Origin: Buddleja alternifolia
Lineage: Eukaryota; Streptophyta; Magnoliopsida; Lamiales; Scrophulariaceae
Direction: 5' to 3'
Assembly: GCA_019426215.1 (NCBI GenBank)
Contig: CM033402.1
Location: 22,888,104-22,952,103, forward strand
Length of the DNA: 64,000 nt
Below are positions 12,358 through 24,360 of the stretch, in pieces; position 1 is the stretch's first letter; each line of letters starts with the position of its first letter. Under the pieces are notes generated by a model that was not told the origin of the DNA, did not search any database, and saw only the letters and a list, made by a program, of their open reading frames with translations. Made by a program: the position numbers and the translations under genes.

Positions 12358-14441
12358 TGTTGGGTTGGGTTCTATTACCTGGGTGGCTCGTGGCAGCGGA
12401 ATTTAAAAATAAACGTAGAACCACCCGAAACAGGAATAATGGTGTGCTCGATTATGCTATAGAGAAGGTTGCAAGAATTTTTACCCCTTGATTAAATTGT
12501 CGCAGCAATAATCTTGGATCTTTTTAACCCTGTGGTGCAATTCCACACGATTTCTTGGAGGAAATCACCCGTCAATTGTATCTCCGGTGTTAGTGCTCCA
12601 AATGTCGCACCTCTAAGATGTATCTACACCTCATTCAAGTCACCACCTATTTTGTCCTTGGTGCTACCCAACGAAATAGATCTAAGTCTAAAACCTAGGC
12701 TTGATTATGTGAAGGGATGGAATCTATGTGAATCGTTGAGTTCAACACATGAACAAAACGACGTCGTATTGGAATAAGGTAGGGCTGAATTTTTGTGCTC
12801 AAGGATAATAAGAAAAATTCTCTCTTAATTTTCCAACTGGGTTCGAATTTTGCTCTCAATAGAATCTTAGGGTTTTAGTCTTGCATTGCCATATATATAG
12901 AATAGGAGTCCTAGAATCCTAATCCAACTGCAAGACTTGGAGAAAAAGAAAACCCTTTTCTTCTTCACCAAGATTTCGAATCCCAGCTGCCAAGGGCCCA
13001 AAAATGTGGCCATCACCCTTAATTGGAGTCCAAGAATTAATTCTTGACTCCATATTTTATTATGGGCTAAACCCATCAATTAAACATTCCCTTATAATTA
13101 AAACCCGTTTAATTATATTACTTATTTCAATTAGCTTATTTATATAACTTGAGTCAAGTCCAACTAAATAAAATATTTGGACTCTACTAGGTCCATTAAT
13201 TTAATTAATTCTACAATAGTCGAATTAATTGAATCGCATTAATTAATTCATATTCCATATTAGGAAAGTACTAGACTTTCCTAATTTCCTCAATTTTCTC
13301 AAATTGACTAATCACATTATTTAAGCAGTGACTCTCACGAGTTAAGTGTGTGACCCCTTAGGCTCATCTACTATCTAGTAGTAAGTACATTTTTCCAAAG
13401 TATTAGTGTGCTTTCATAAAATAAAAAGTACTAGATTAAATCATTCCTTTGATTTAACCAAGCCTCGAATTAATCACCATATAATTCTCAGCACTTACAA
13501 ATCGTGGTTACTGTCTAGAAACGGTCCACGAAGACCTAGATAAAGACGAAGACAAAGATACGCCTTTCGTGATCTTGATCCTTGTATAAGTAAGATCCCT
13601 CAATCTAATCCCCCGATTGAATCTAGAGCAGTGGCTAAGGTCGAAGCTCTATTCATTCAAGAACTATGTTTCCCAAATACGAGGAGATCTACTTCGACTA
13701 TCTAAACGAGAAGACCCTACGCCTCTTTAAATATCAGACTTTGGCCGAAAATTCCTAAAGTCGATTCACTATGTAAACATAGGAGATTCACTGACAAGAC
13801 TAATTTCAGAGATAGATCCCATCTTGATTCTCACGTGTCTTTATACACAAGCAACCCATGTCTGAATTTGTCCATTCGTGATCATCTAACTAATCATGTA
13901 ACAAACCAAGACATGTTCGATTGTGTATAAGACATCCAATGGAACCGCAGGTCCTTAAGGATTAATTTTATACTACAAGACCACAGGAAGTTCCAGATTC
14001 GAATGGGATCCTTTTAATGAAACTTCCATGGGGTTGTTCAGTATACCTATTACCACAATAGGAACCCTCATATATGCATAGGCTTTCATCGTGCCAATAT
14101 CTATGGAACGAGATACATTCTATCAAGAGTATGCACCATATAAGCAAGTCTTTTGGGTCTCATCGATATCCCTTCATCTCGACGAGCCCATTCACGACTT
14201 GGAACATATGTTTAAGGATCACAGCATTGGAGACATATTCCATCATTGCCATTCCCGATGCGCAATGATATCCCATAGCTATGTGTGATCCTTAGGGACT
14301 TTATTCTAAGTTAAGACAATGCTATATACACAAATAAAGAATGCCAAAAGATTAACTTTATTTATATGAAAAAGATCGTTCAACTAGAGTTATTATTACA
14401 TAGAATGCCTAAAATTGGTGCGTCGGGCATAAACTCTAACA
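12358..14441 (-). mobile_element. Family-B solo LTR, complete
   Basis: Read on the minus strand it starts TGTTAGAGTTTATGCCCGAC and ends CCAACCCAACA. The 5-bp target duplication TAAAT is at 12353-12357 and 14442-14446. The empty site is visible in the paralogous leader at about 28855-28870 (ATGTAAATATCAC). Length 2084 bp. No coding potential or primer site lies inside. Family B is probably copia-like given its TGTTAGAG start, but without internal sequence the superfamily is unproven. Confidence 0.9.
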
Positions 14442-15304
14442 TAAATATCACAAAAAACAAGCATATAACATACACAAGCATAAATGTGAATAAGAGCATA
14501 AAATAAATCTAATTTATTTAATAATCAAATTCAGTTTGACTATTAGAAAATTAAATCTCATTCAATTTTAGTACCAAGACTAAATCCAATTTATCGAGTA
14601 AAATTGAATCCATTTAATTTTCATGCGATCAAAAAATCTAAATTATTAATAATTAAAGCCAATTTAATTATCATGAGAATATTAAATTTTATTTAATCAA
14701 AGTGAAATTAAATCTAAATTAATTTTCATAGACAGACTAAAGTTAATTTAATCCCAATGAAATTAAACTCAATTTAACTTTCACATATAGATTAAATATT
14801 AATTTAATAAAGGTGAAACCAAATCCAATTTAATTTCCATGGGCTTACAAATCCAATAACTAAATCCAATTTAATCATTTCAAAATTAAAAACATTAATT
14901 AAGTAGATAATTAAAATTAATTCAATTTTGATAGGTGATTAAATCCAATTTAACCAACTTACAAAATTTAAATCTAATTTAATTAATAACTAAATGGCAA
15001 CTAATTTAATTTTGATATGTAAACTAAATACAATTTAGTTTAATATACATTAAATCCAAATTTATAAATTATAAATCAATCCTGTTTAATTTACTAGAAG
15101 ACTTTAATTTAGAAGAAGGATCCAATTAATTTGGTATTGGGTCTTTACCAATTTAAATGAATTGGGTCTTTACCAATTTAAATGAATTGGGTAGCATTGG
15201 ATCAACCCAAATAAATCCGTGTTCATTTAAATATAAAGTGTTGGGCTAAGCCATCACATAGACCATTTCCAAAACAATCATATAGGCTATTTATTTAATT
15301 AATC

Positions 15305-15556
15305 CGATTTGGGCTAAGCCCAACTCCTTATTAATTAATAAATCATCTTGGGCATCTAATTAATTAATCTGAGTGGACCAAGCTCAACTCCCTATTAATT
15401 AAATAAATTAGATTGGGCTTTTAATTAATTAACCCGAGTGGGCCAAGCCCAACTCCCTATTAATTAAAATAAAATATATTGGACATTTATTTAATTAAAC
15501 CGGAGTGGGCCAAGCCCAATACCCTATTAATTAAAAATATATTGGACCAAGTCCAA
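15305..15556. repeat. Spaced GGGCCAAGCCC palindromes in the family-C leader, copy 1
   Basis: Copies or close variants of GGGCCAAGCCC start at 15311, 15375, 15440 and 15507, 64-67 bp apart, with a last variant at 15544. Between them are TTAATTAA-rich segments. The paralogous leader shows the same arrangement at 29712, 29839 and 29905, plus decayed copies. Confidence 0.65.
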
Positions 15557-15639
15557 CACATAATTTAAGATGTGGTAGACTCGGCCCAACATGAAAAAAA
15601 AATACCCTAGCCCAAAAGGCCCTTCTCTTTCTTCTTGCA

Positions 15640-16130
15640 TCAGCGCCGCGCCGCGATTGTCGGTGTTGTCTCAGGCCGGCGCTTCGACGCCCTTGGCTAC
15701 GGTGCTCCACGCCGCTGTCATCCCCATCATATCTCTGCCTAATTTTGTCCCCGGAGTGGAGCCAAATTGACTAGTTTCATGGGCCAAGAATCTCGGTGCA
15801 AGAGCAGTGTCTTCACCTGCGATTTCGGCTTCAAAACAATGGCGATTCCAAGCGGCGATAATGGCGTCACTTTTGGTGACCCACGTCGGTATCAATCGCA
15901 CCACCATCACCTTCGGTGTTTGATGCTTGCTTGCCAAATTCAATCCGCAAATATCGAATTGCGGATTTGATTTTCGGATAACCAACGGCCACATACATAG
16001 TGTCGCTTTACGCGACCCACGTCGGCGCTTTGAGCGACACCATCTCCACCAATTTGTTGGTGATTTCAGCGACGCCCAGCGTCCTCCATCTCCAGCCAAT
16101 TTCGGTGAGTGAGCAGCGGTCAACGTTTCT
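15640..16130 (-). other. GC-rich island in the family-C leader, copy 1
   Basis: About 490 bp of markedly higher GC content (for example GCGCCGCGCCGCGAT) set in very AT-rich leader sequence. A minus-strand reading of about 150 codons is open here. In the paralogous island (30040-30490) indels break that frame, so coding is doubtful. It may be a captured host fragment or a structured part of the leader. I recognise no domain. Confidence 0.5.
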
Positions 16131-16380
16131 CTCGAATTTTCTAGATTAAAAAAAAAAGCCCAACAATTTCCAAAAATTCATGATTTTACTCAAAACGCGG
16201 ATTCAATTGATCTTTTTCGAAAAACACAAAATTCATTTCCAATCAACTTTCAGATTTCAGACTTCAGTCGAATTCCAAAAATCAGAAATTTCAGAAATTT
16301 TTTAGATTCAGACTTTTCGATCGAATTTACATGATTCCAAATCATACTATTACGCGATAAACAAGATGAATAACAATTAA

Positions 16381-17678
16381 ATAATCCTCCAACTTCAGCC
16401 CAGATACACACCCATAAGGGCCCGTTGGACGCCCAATGTGGGCTAAATTGATCCAGTCAATTTAGCCCACTTAAATTAATTATATTTCATTTAATTCAAT
16501 TAAATAAATAGACATTAAATTAATATTCTAATTTAAATGTTTAATTAAGCCAGTTAATTAACTATTCAAATTAAATAATCTAAATAGTCATTGTTTAATC
16601 CAATTAAATTAGTTCGTCCAATTAATTAATTCGTCCTACCATAGGACAAATTACCAAAATACCCTCCAAATACAAAACTCGATTCCAGTCTATTTCTTTA
16701 CAGCGCGACTCTCTAGGTTTGTCTCGATTGGAAATGGGAGGATACTAAAGGATGTGGGTGATATCTAGCCAGCACCGTGGCCCCACATCGTAGCCCAATC
16801 GAGCACGAAATGACTATGTCATTACGAACCTCTAGATTATGAATATTGTATGAGTATAAGCCCTTCATTGATGTATCCCGATCGAATGAGAGTCATGAAA
16901 TGTCAAACTCACAGGACTCGATGCTATGCTAAGTATCATAGTAACATGATATTACAGAACTACCCTCTGTGTTAAACACGAGTTAGTTCATGAGCTCTGG
17001 CTAGAGGCTTTAATCTCATTTACCCATGATCCCATAAGATACTTTTCATTTACTTTCAAGACAATGAATTATTTCTTGCTAATCAATTAAGACTGCTACT
17101 TGCCCAGCAAGCTGCACTTCGAGGTTGACCCCACTAACGGGTGAATTGGATCTAACTACTTTATTGACAGACTTGATGTCACAAGAACATCTTCAACGTG
17201 ATTACTCAGGTCTAAGGCTCATGCATACTATCATAATCACTAATCCAATCATTGTCAGTCAATAAGTAAAAACCCATGTGATCGGATTACTACGAGTCGT
17301 GTTCGAATACATTAATCCCTATCAATGTATCTATGGCACAAACTTTCACTAACCCATAGTGTTCGACTAGCACTTCCTGTCAGAGCATGTGTCATACAAG
17401 TCTAAACCAAGCTCAATGCCCAATTGAGATTCTCTGACCTGCGAACCATTTAAGTGATCGAGTACCAGACTTTCCGGTGCATGTATCCTTAACCATTATA
17501 AGGAGTGGAATATCTGCCTTGATTCACATGAACTTATTATTCATTCAAGTCTTATAGATGTCATTAAGACTTATACGAACAATATACTAAATGCCTTTCT
17601 ATTGGTTAAGGGTTGTGCAATATAAACTAGTGCCTTATATTCTAATCTCCTCGTTGGCATCGAGGGCACTTCCCTACA
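16381..17678 (-). mobile_element. Family-C LTR (3' LTR of the right-hand element), 3'-truncated
   Basis: On the minus strand it starts TGTAGGGAAGTGCCCTCGAT next to the polypurine tract. It matches about 31150-32465 of the right-hand LTR. Its last third of a kilobase is missing, and it joins a second leader copy at 16376-16381, where ATTAA is common to both sides. The layout LTR-internal-LTR-internal-LTR implies a recombinant tandem array. Confidence 0.75.
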
Positions 17679-18562
17679 AACCCCCCCACTTGCACTCTAT
17701 GCCATGTTGGTATATCATAACCATCTTCTAAAGATGTCACTTTAGCACTACCTGTGATAGTGGCTTCGTGAGTGGGTCAGCCATGTTATCGGCTGAGGTT
17801 CATGTTGTACCTGGCTACATTGCCTTTTCCAACATTCTCTCAAAAGATGTTGTATCCCTCAGCGTGTCTGGACTTGTGAGACCTTGGTTCTCCAGCTTGC
17901 GCTTTAACTCTATTTCATCACAGTAAAGTGATAAATGCAAACTCCAAGCTCGGGACCAGTAAAATTTCTACCCGAACTTCAGATCCAAACAAAATTCCTT
18001 GACCACCTCTAAGGCTCCAAGACAATTTTATATTCATTCTCAGTAGTGGAGCAATTTACTAGGAAATCTTCTAGCTTACTACTTCACAGTTGAGAGTGAA
18101 TACAAATCCAAAGTGGAATTTTAATTTCTTTATCAGACTTAAAGTCCAAGTAAGTATAAATTTCCACTATCAGTTCTCCCTGGGCATAGACGAAGAATAT
18201 ATATCCTAAGTCTACCCTTTGCTCTTTCTCTCTAGGCAAGAGCCCTTTTTCAGATCTTGTATCTTAACTTCTTTAGGATTTACTCTAAGCAAAGGGCTTG
18301 GGAGGACCCCATCATCCTATTTGCCCTATCTCCATAGACGCAAATTCTAAGGATGAAAGTGGTTACTCCCAAGTCTTTTGTGGAGTGTATGCTTGAGATT
18401 TATGTCTTTTTTCAACTCAATGAGCTCATGTCATTTCCCATTTGTAGAGTAACATGTACATATACTACTAGAAATGATATCTTGATCCCACTAGCCTTGT
18501 TGCACACAGATGGATCTTCTTCACTTTTGATGATATCATAATTCCCAATTATGTCATTAAAG
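17679..18562 (-). pseudogene. Family-C copia RT C-terminus and RNase H, with PPT, degenerate
   Basis: The C-rich tract at 17679-17690 is the polypurine tract in minus orientation. The terminal pol motif ADPLTKPLS is encoded around 17755-17795, and the DRANRMM-region equivalent lies around 18310-18350. It aligns inverted with 7789-8485 and, past the site of the solo LTR there, with 4460-4607. Stops are frequent. It is split from its N-terminal half (25995-27000) by the SIRE insertion at 18568. Confidence 0.75.
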
Positions 18563-18574
18563 TGAAGTGTTAGG

Positions 18575-20692
18575 TGTTAGAGTTAGTGCCCGGCGCACTA
18601 ATTATTGGGCGCCATTCTATGTAATAGTAACTCTAGAGCTGAACAATCGTTTTCTTATAAATAAAGTCAATCTCTTTATATGTGTGGCATGTCTTTATTC
18701 TTAAATTAGTTTTTACTTTGGCTAAGAATAAAGTCCCGAAGGATCACACATAGCTATGGGACACCATTGCATGTTGGGTGTGGCAATGATGGAATATGTC
18801 TCGAAGGCTGTGATCTTTAAACATTGTTCCAAGTCGTAAAAGGGTTCATCGAGATAAAGGGCTATCGATGTAACCCAAAAGACTTGCTTATATGATGCAT
18901 ACTCTGGGAGAAGTGTATCTCGTTCCATAGATACTGGCACGGTGAAAGCCAATGCATATATGAGGGTTGCCATTGTGGTAATGGGAGAACTGAACAACCC
19001 CATGGAAGTTCCTAAAATGGATTTCCAGTCAAATGTGGAACTTCCAGTGGTCTTGTAGTATAAGAGTAATCCTTATGGACCTAAGATTCCATTGGATGTC
19101 TTATGCGTTACCGCTCATGTTCTTGATTTGTTACATGATCACTTTAGATGATCGAATATGGGCAAACTCAGACATGCACGTCTTACGTAGTAAGGCACGT
19201 GAGAATCGAGAGGAATCTATCTCTGACGTTAGCTAGTCAGTTAATCTCCTATAGTTACATAGTGAATCGACTTAAGGAATCTTTGGCTAAAGTATGATAT
19301 CTAAAGAGGCGTAGGGTTTCCTCGTTTAGATAGTCTAAGTCAATTTCACATGACGTGGGAAACAGAGGATTGATTTAATAGAGTTTCGACCTTAGCCACT
19401 GCTCTAGGTTCAATCGGGAGATTAGATAGAGGGATCTTGCTTATGCGAGGATCAAGATTGCAAAAGGCGTATCTTTATCTTCGTTTTATCTAGGTCTTCG
19501 GGACCCTATGCTCGGTGGGCAACCGCGATTTGTAAGTGCCAAGAATTAGCTTGGTGACTAATTTGAGGCTTGATTAAATCAAAGGATTGATATAATCTAG
19601 TACTTTCCATTTTTGGAAGGTACACCAGCACTGTGGGAAGGTGTACTTACTACTAGATAGAAACGAGCCTAAGGGGTCACACACTAACTCGAGAGAGTCA
19701 CTGCTTGAATAGATATGATTAATCAATTTCGAGGAAATTGAGGGAATTAGGAAAGTGTAGTACTTTCCTAATATGGAATATAAATTAATTGAAGGATTCA
19801 ATTAATTTTGCTCTTTTAATTAATCTTGTAGAATTAACTAAATTAATGGACCTAGTAGAGTCCAAGTATTTTATTTAATTGGGTAGAGCCCAAGTTAAAT
19901 AAATAAATGCTAGAATTAATTGGTTGGATTTAATTTGACTTGTATTTAATTGATGGGTTGTGCCTATAATTAAATTGAGAAGTCAAAATTGAACCCTAGA
20001 GTCGAATTGAATGTGTTGACCGATTTCTTAAGTGAAAATAAGGGAAGGGGCGATTTTTTACCATGTGGTGGAGGAGAAAAAGGTTTTTCCCCTTCTCCAA
20101 GTCTTCATAGGATAAGAATTACTGGAGAGTTTAGGAGAAAGGAAGTTTCCTTTTCCTAATTGGACTCTAGGTAATCTTCACCTATAAATAAGAGATGAAG
20201 GAGACTAAAATTGATGATGAATATTGCTGAAAAATTCGCCCTCTCTCCCTACTAAAAATGGGCCGCCTTCTCCCTCCTTCCAACAAGACGTCATTCTATT
20301 CATGTGTTGAATTAAACGACTTAGTAAATATTCCTAACCTTCACATAATCAAGCCTAAGTTAAGCTTAGAATTGTTTTGTTGTCTAGCACGCAAGGGAAG
20401 ACGATTGGTGACTTGAACGAGGTGTGGATACATCTTAGAGGTGCGACGCTTGGAGCACTCTAAACGGGAGATACGAAAAGACGACGGGCAACTTTTCACC
20501 CAAGGAAAATTGTGTGAATTTGCACCACAAGGTTGCTGAGATCCAAAGTTCGATGTGAAACAAAATTTAGCTTCTTATCAAATTTGATCGAACCAATTCC
20601 ATATTCCTGTTTTCGGGTGGTTGTACGTTCACTTTTGTAAAATTTTAATTTCCGCTGCCACGAGCCACCCGAGGGAATGAGTCAACCCAACA
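18575..20692 (+). mobile_element. Family-B solo LTR, complete
   Basis: It starts TGTTAGAGTTAGTGCCCGGC and ends AGTCAACCCAACA. The target duplication is TTAGG (18570-18574) and TTAGA (20693-20697); the intact 3' LTR at 24361 shows that TTAGG was the original. Length 2118 bp. A TATA-like CTATAAATA is at 20182-20190. It is nested in the first bases of a SIRE 5' LTR, which itself sits in a family-C element, so it is the latest visible event at this site. Confidence 0.9.
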
Positions 20693-22428
20693 TTAGAAAA
20701 TTTTATATTAGATGTTTTGATAATGACAAGATAGAATTTTATGTTAAACCCCAAAAATGTAAGTTTATGCTTTCAAAGAAATATTGTATAAGCATTTGAA
20801 AGTTTACTTAAGTATTGTTAGGCTTGTAAATTTTATCTTTATAGATTTTAGACTAAGTATTTGACATTAAGTCACTAGTAGAATTCTGAGTGAGTCTACT
20901 AAAGAAGAAGTTGAAGATCAAGCGTCTGAAGTCAGAAGAAGATAAAGATTTATCCTTAGTTGTTGTCAAATGCTAAAGGATTAATTCAGGTATTACAAAT
21001 CAAGCACTCAAGACTGAATGGATTTTACACTAAGTACTCGACACAAAGTCAATGATGGAATTCTGAGTCAGTCTATCAAAGATAAAGTTGAGAATCAGCA
21101 TCCAGAATCAAGTGAAGATAAGAAACTACCTCAAGCATCTATACAGAGCTCAAAGGCTGATTTCAAAGTACTTCCAAAATCAAGCGACTCAAGCATCCAA
21201 AACACTCAGACTTACCTGAATATTTAAACCTAAGTTATTAAAAGACTTACATGTTGGATAAGTGCTATTAAAACATAAGCACTATAACTTATGGACAAGC
21301 CACCATTTAACCAAGACTGTCGGATTTATGAAACCAAGAACACGCCTGACCATTTAAATATGTCCGGAAATCAGGAATGTCAGACAAGGAATGTTTCGAG
21401 ACACGTGCTCCTAATTGTGTCCAACGGACAAGTCCCAAGGAACCTATAAATAGTCTCCTCAGCCAAAACCCTAAACACATAGAGATACATACAAAGATAT
21501 ATACGACCAACATATATAAAAGATTAACATCTTTGCATATAGAAAAAGACACGAGAAAAGGGTACAAACATTGCTGAAAGAAAAGCTTACAACCTCTATA
21601 GCCAATATTCTACCAAGCTTTTCACAACCATTCCAAAGACAATCACCAATATCTCAAACCTCTTATCAAGAAGAACCTTACACTATTATTGAGATATTTT
21701 CAAGTTGTTTGAACTTTCCAATGACCAAAACCCTCAACATTTTTCATCTGAGTGAGAAAGCTTGTTGACTTACAAGCAGTATTTTTGTGTAAAAGAAGCT
21801 TGTGGAAGAAGATCTTTATTGGAGCTGAAATCTGTGTGACCAAGGATTTCCGAGATTGAGTGTAACTTGCATTATTTCTGGGTGAAAGAAGCAAGAGGAT
21901 AGAAGATCTTCACTGGAGCTGAAATCTGTGTGACCAAGGAGTTCCGAGATCATATCTAATCTCCCTCTATTTTGTAGAAGTCTCGGTGTGACTCTTCGAT
22001 AATCATCATAGTGGAAATCCTCCCCGATAAAAGGAGAAGAAGGACGTAGCTGTGATTACATCACCCATGGAATCTTACAAATACCTTGTGTCATTTACTG
22101 TTTAATTACTTTACTATTCATATTGCATATATCTCAAAACGTTTTTAAATAGTTAAGCGACTTATTTTGATTAAAACCGAATGCTAAGCTATAAAAATAC
22201 TTCCGTTGTGCTAACCCTGATTAAGTGACTAAACATTGCCCTACTTTGGTAAATGTTGAAATCCCTAAGTCTAAGTTATCTTTTCCAAAGCGCCCAACCT
22301 AGCGCTTAAGCTTTCCAAGCGTTCAAATACTTCAAAAGTAATATCAATTTTTAGAAGTCGAAAAAGATTTCAGGGTCTATTCACCCCCCCCCCTTCTAGA
22401 CCCTTTCGTATGCCACTTGGGACCAACA
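20693..22428 (+). mobile_element. SIRE 5' LTR (main part) of the deletion derivative
   Basis: It continues the LTR begun at 18568-18574 and ends CACTTGGGACCAACA just before the primer site. A TATA box CTATAAATAG is at 21444-21453, expected to set the transcription start (the U3/R boundary). A roughly 90-bp segment containing GGAGCTGAAATCTGTGTGAC is tandemly duplicated at 21781-21955. Compared with the 3' LTR it has an extra block of about 160 bp near its start and lacks about 60 bp further on. Confidence 0.85.
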
Positions 22429-22430
22429 AG

Positions 22431-22444
22431 TGGTATCAAAGCGG
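22431..22444 (+). promoter_or_regulatory. Primer binding site, tRNA-Met type
   Basis: TGGTATCAAAGCGG lies two bases after the 5' LTR. It is one base away from the TGGTATCAGAGC complement of the initiator tRNA-Met 3' end, the usual minus-strand primer of plant copia elements. Confidence 0.85.
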
Positions 22445-22531
22445 TTGAAGTTGAAATTTTTTTTAAATTTCCAAGCATAACTGCTTGTTCAGATCCCTTT
22501 AAAATTTAGTTACTTTAAAAAAAAATCGTCC

Positions 22532-23370
22532 ATGGCATTCGCTAAAGTTCCTAAGTTGACCGAGTCAAATTGTGTCTCATGGAAGGTCAAAGCGTTTACT
22601 TATTTGTGTTTGTGTGATGATGAAATGTGTGATATCAATTCAGATGGTCCGACTCAAATTCTCAAATTCATAACTAGAGCGCCTGGAACTATAGAAGCGA
22701 CACCTGACGATTATGTAGAGAAACCTAAACATGAATGGTCCCCAGATGAGCGTCGAAGAGCTAATTTGGACAATGTTGGGAGGAATGCTCTATATACAGC
22801 CATACGTGACAATGAGAACTTATTCAACAAGGTCAAGTCATGTAATACGACTACGAAAATATGGGATAAGTTGTCTATACTATGTGGTGGTTCAGCACAA
22901 ATTAAGGAAAACAATCTTTTGATTGCCAAGGAAAATTTAATGGTCTTAAGATGCAACCCAATGAGATGCTAGATCAATTAAATGCGAGATTCACATCTCT
23001 TATAGCAGAGTTAGCGTCACTAGGTATGTATTAAACCAACAAGGAAATGGTCAACAAGATATTCAGAAGTCTTCCCAGCCGATTTCTAATGAAGACAACG
23101 ACTATAAGAGAATCTCAGATGTTGGAGAATCTAACTCTAAAGCATGTGTTTTCGGAGCTAAAGACTTTTGAATTCGAATTGGGTGCACTCAGCGACACCT
23201 CGACTGATTCTGGAGCATTAATCGCTACTATCAAGAGCAAGGGAAAATTAGTCAGTGAGGCGAAAACGACAAAATCGAGTGAGGAAAAGGAAATGCTTTT
23301 ATTGGTCAAGAAATTCAAGAAATTTCTAAGTTATGAAAAATCTTGTTCTTCATTCCAGAACGAGGTATGA
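22532..23370 (+). pseudogene. SIRE-like gag, N-terminal part, broken
   Basis: Gag forms the virus-like particle. The start ATG at 22532 lies about 90 bases after the primer site. The product begins MAFAKVPKLTESNCVSWKVK and continues with capsid sequence also found in the long SIRE element (46664-47464). A one-base frameshift near 22940 and a stop near 23032 break it. The second frame continues with KIFRSLPSRFLMKTT to about 23360. There it fuses directly to the last codons of pol (GMNDLNA and a stop; the full element ends GMIDLNA). The zinc knuckle is lost. Confidence 0.85.
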
Positions 23371-24347
23371 ATGATTTAAACGCTTAATCATTATGCATCA
23401 TACTTTCATTAGACATATAATGTAGGGGGAATTCACTTTATTATATTGTCTAAAAACGTTTTTAAAAAATGTTACAAGTTATCAAATTTAGGGGGAGCTT
23501 TAAAATTGTACTTAAACATGTATGTAAGTGTCAATGATCAAAAACTATTTTCATATCCATAGATCATCCACGCTTATTATTATTTTTGCATGATATGTTG
23601 GACGCTCAAACATAAAAAGATTTAATTTCAACCGTCAACATAAATATTACAACAAGTGGTATATGTTAAGCGTTGAACATATTCCCTTCAGCACTTAATA
23701 TAAACTTTTATAAAAATCATGCATATTTTAAAATATAAAAAAAAATTAATAATTACTAGAGAACTAGAGGCAGACATAGTTGGATGTTGATCTACCAACA
23801 AGTGGTATCAATGGTGATGGAAATCGCTAGACATTTTTTTACTGTCCGTCCAGACGTGGATGTGACTGTGAAAATCGCTAGAGGATTGTTTTGCACTGTC
23901 CGTCCAGGCGTGGATACGACGGTGGATGCTGAGCAATCGATAGAAGTGGCTGAGTTTTTCCCCACACCAACTGGTCCTCCTCCTCTAGCGAGTATCACTT
24001 GAACTGAAGTCTTCCCTTGATGATGCCAAGAAGGGGGAAGAAGAGAAAGAAAAGCAGTTTAAGGAGAAAGAGAAGCAAAATCTTTTTGAAAAGAAGAGAA
24101 AGAAAAGCTTTTTTAAAAGAAAGAAAGAGAAAGAAAAAGCAGGTATTCATCGTTTCAGTATAAATCCTAGACGCTTTCAATTCCATATACATAAATGAAT
24201 GATTTATCGCTGAAACATCTTGTTGAAGCTAATCTAACATTAGCTAACTGATCTAACATTCTAACACTATCTTATATTATTTTTGGGCTTTTCTTTGAAC
24301 TCTTAAAATTATAAAAGAGTTATGAGAGTTAAGGTCTTGACATCATC
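23371..24347 (+). other. Region between pol end and PPT, with third-ORF remnants
   Basis: Noncoding sequence just after pol (23371-23720) aligns inverted with 41350-41670 of the full SIRE element, including two AGGGGGA-type purine tracts. From about 23770 there are short Lys/Glu-rich remnants, probably of the third ORF, and a partial duplication with ACTGTCCGTCCAG repeated at about 23843 and 23898. No intact frame is seen. Confidence 0.6.
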
Positions 24348-24360
24348 AAAAAGGGGAAAT
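24348..24360 (+). promoter_or_regulatory. Polypurine tract of the SIRE derivative
   Basis: AAAAAGGGGAAAT immediately precedes the 3' LTR. It is the expected primer for plus-strand DNA synthesis, and its inverted equivalent lies at 35260-35273 in the full-length element. Confidence 0.85.

Larger units (their letters stand above)
11928..16380 (-). mobile_element. Second copy of the family-C leader, interrupted by a solo LTR
   Basis: Without the insertion at 12358-14441, this block aligns from end to end with 28437-30760, the stretch between the primer site and the pol remnants of the neighbouring family-C element. No domain is recognisable. It contains AT-rich degenerate repeats of the form AAATCCAATTTAAT (14500-15290), regularly spaced GGGCCAAGCCC palindromes and a GC-rich island. 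About 70 bp next to the primer site and the adjoining end of the LTR are missing at the 16380 junction. Confidence 0.75.

Noticed and set aside
15671..16123. 150-codon minus-strand open frame in the GC-rich island
   Set aside because: The paralogous island at 30040-30490 has indels that break the frame, and no domain is recognisable. Treated as a GC-rich block, not a gene.
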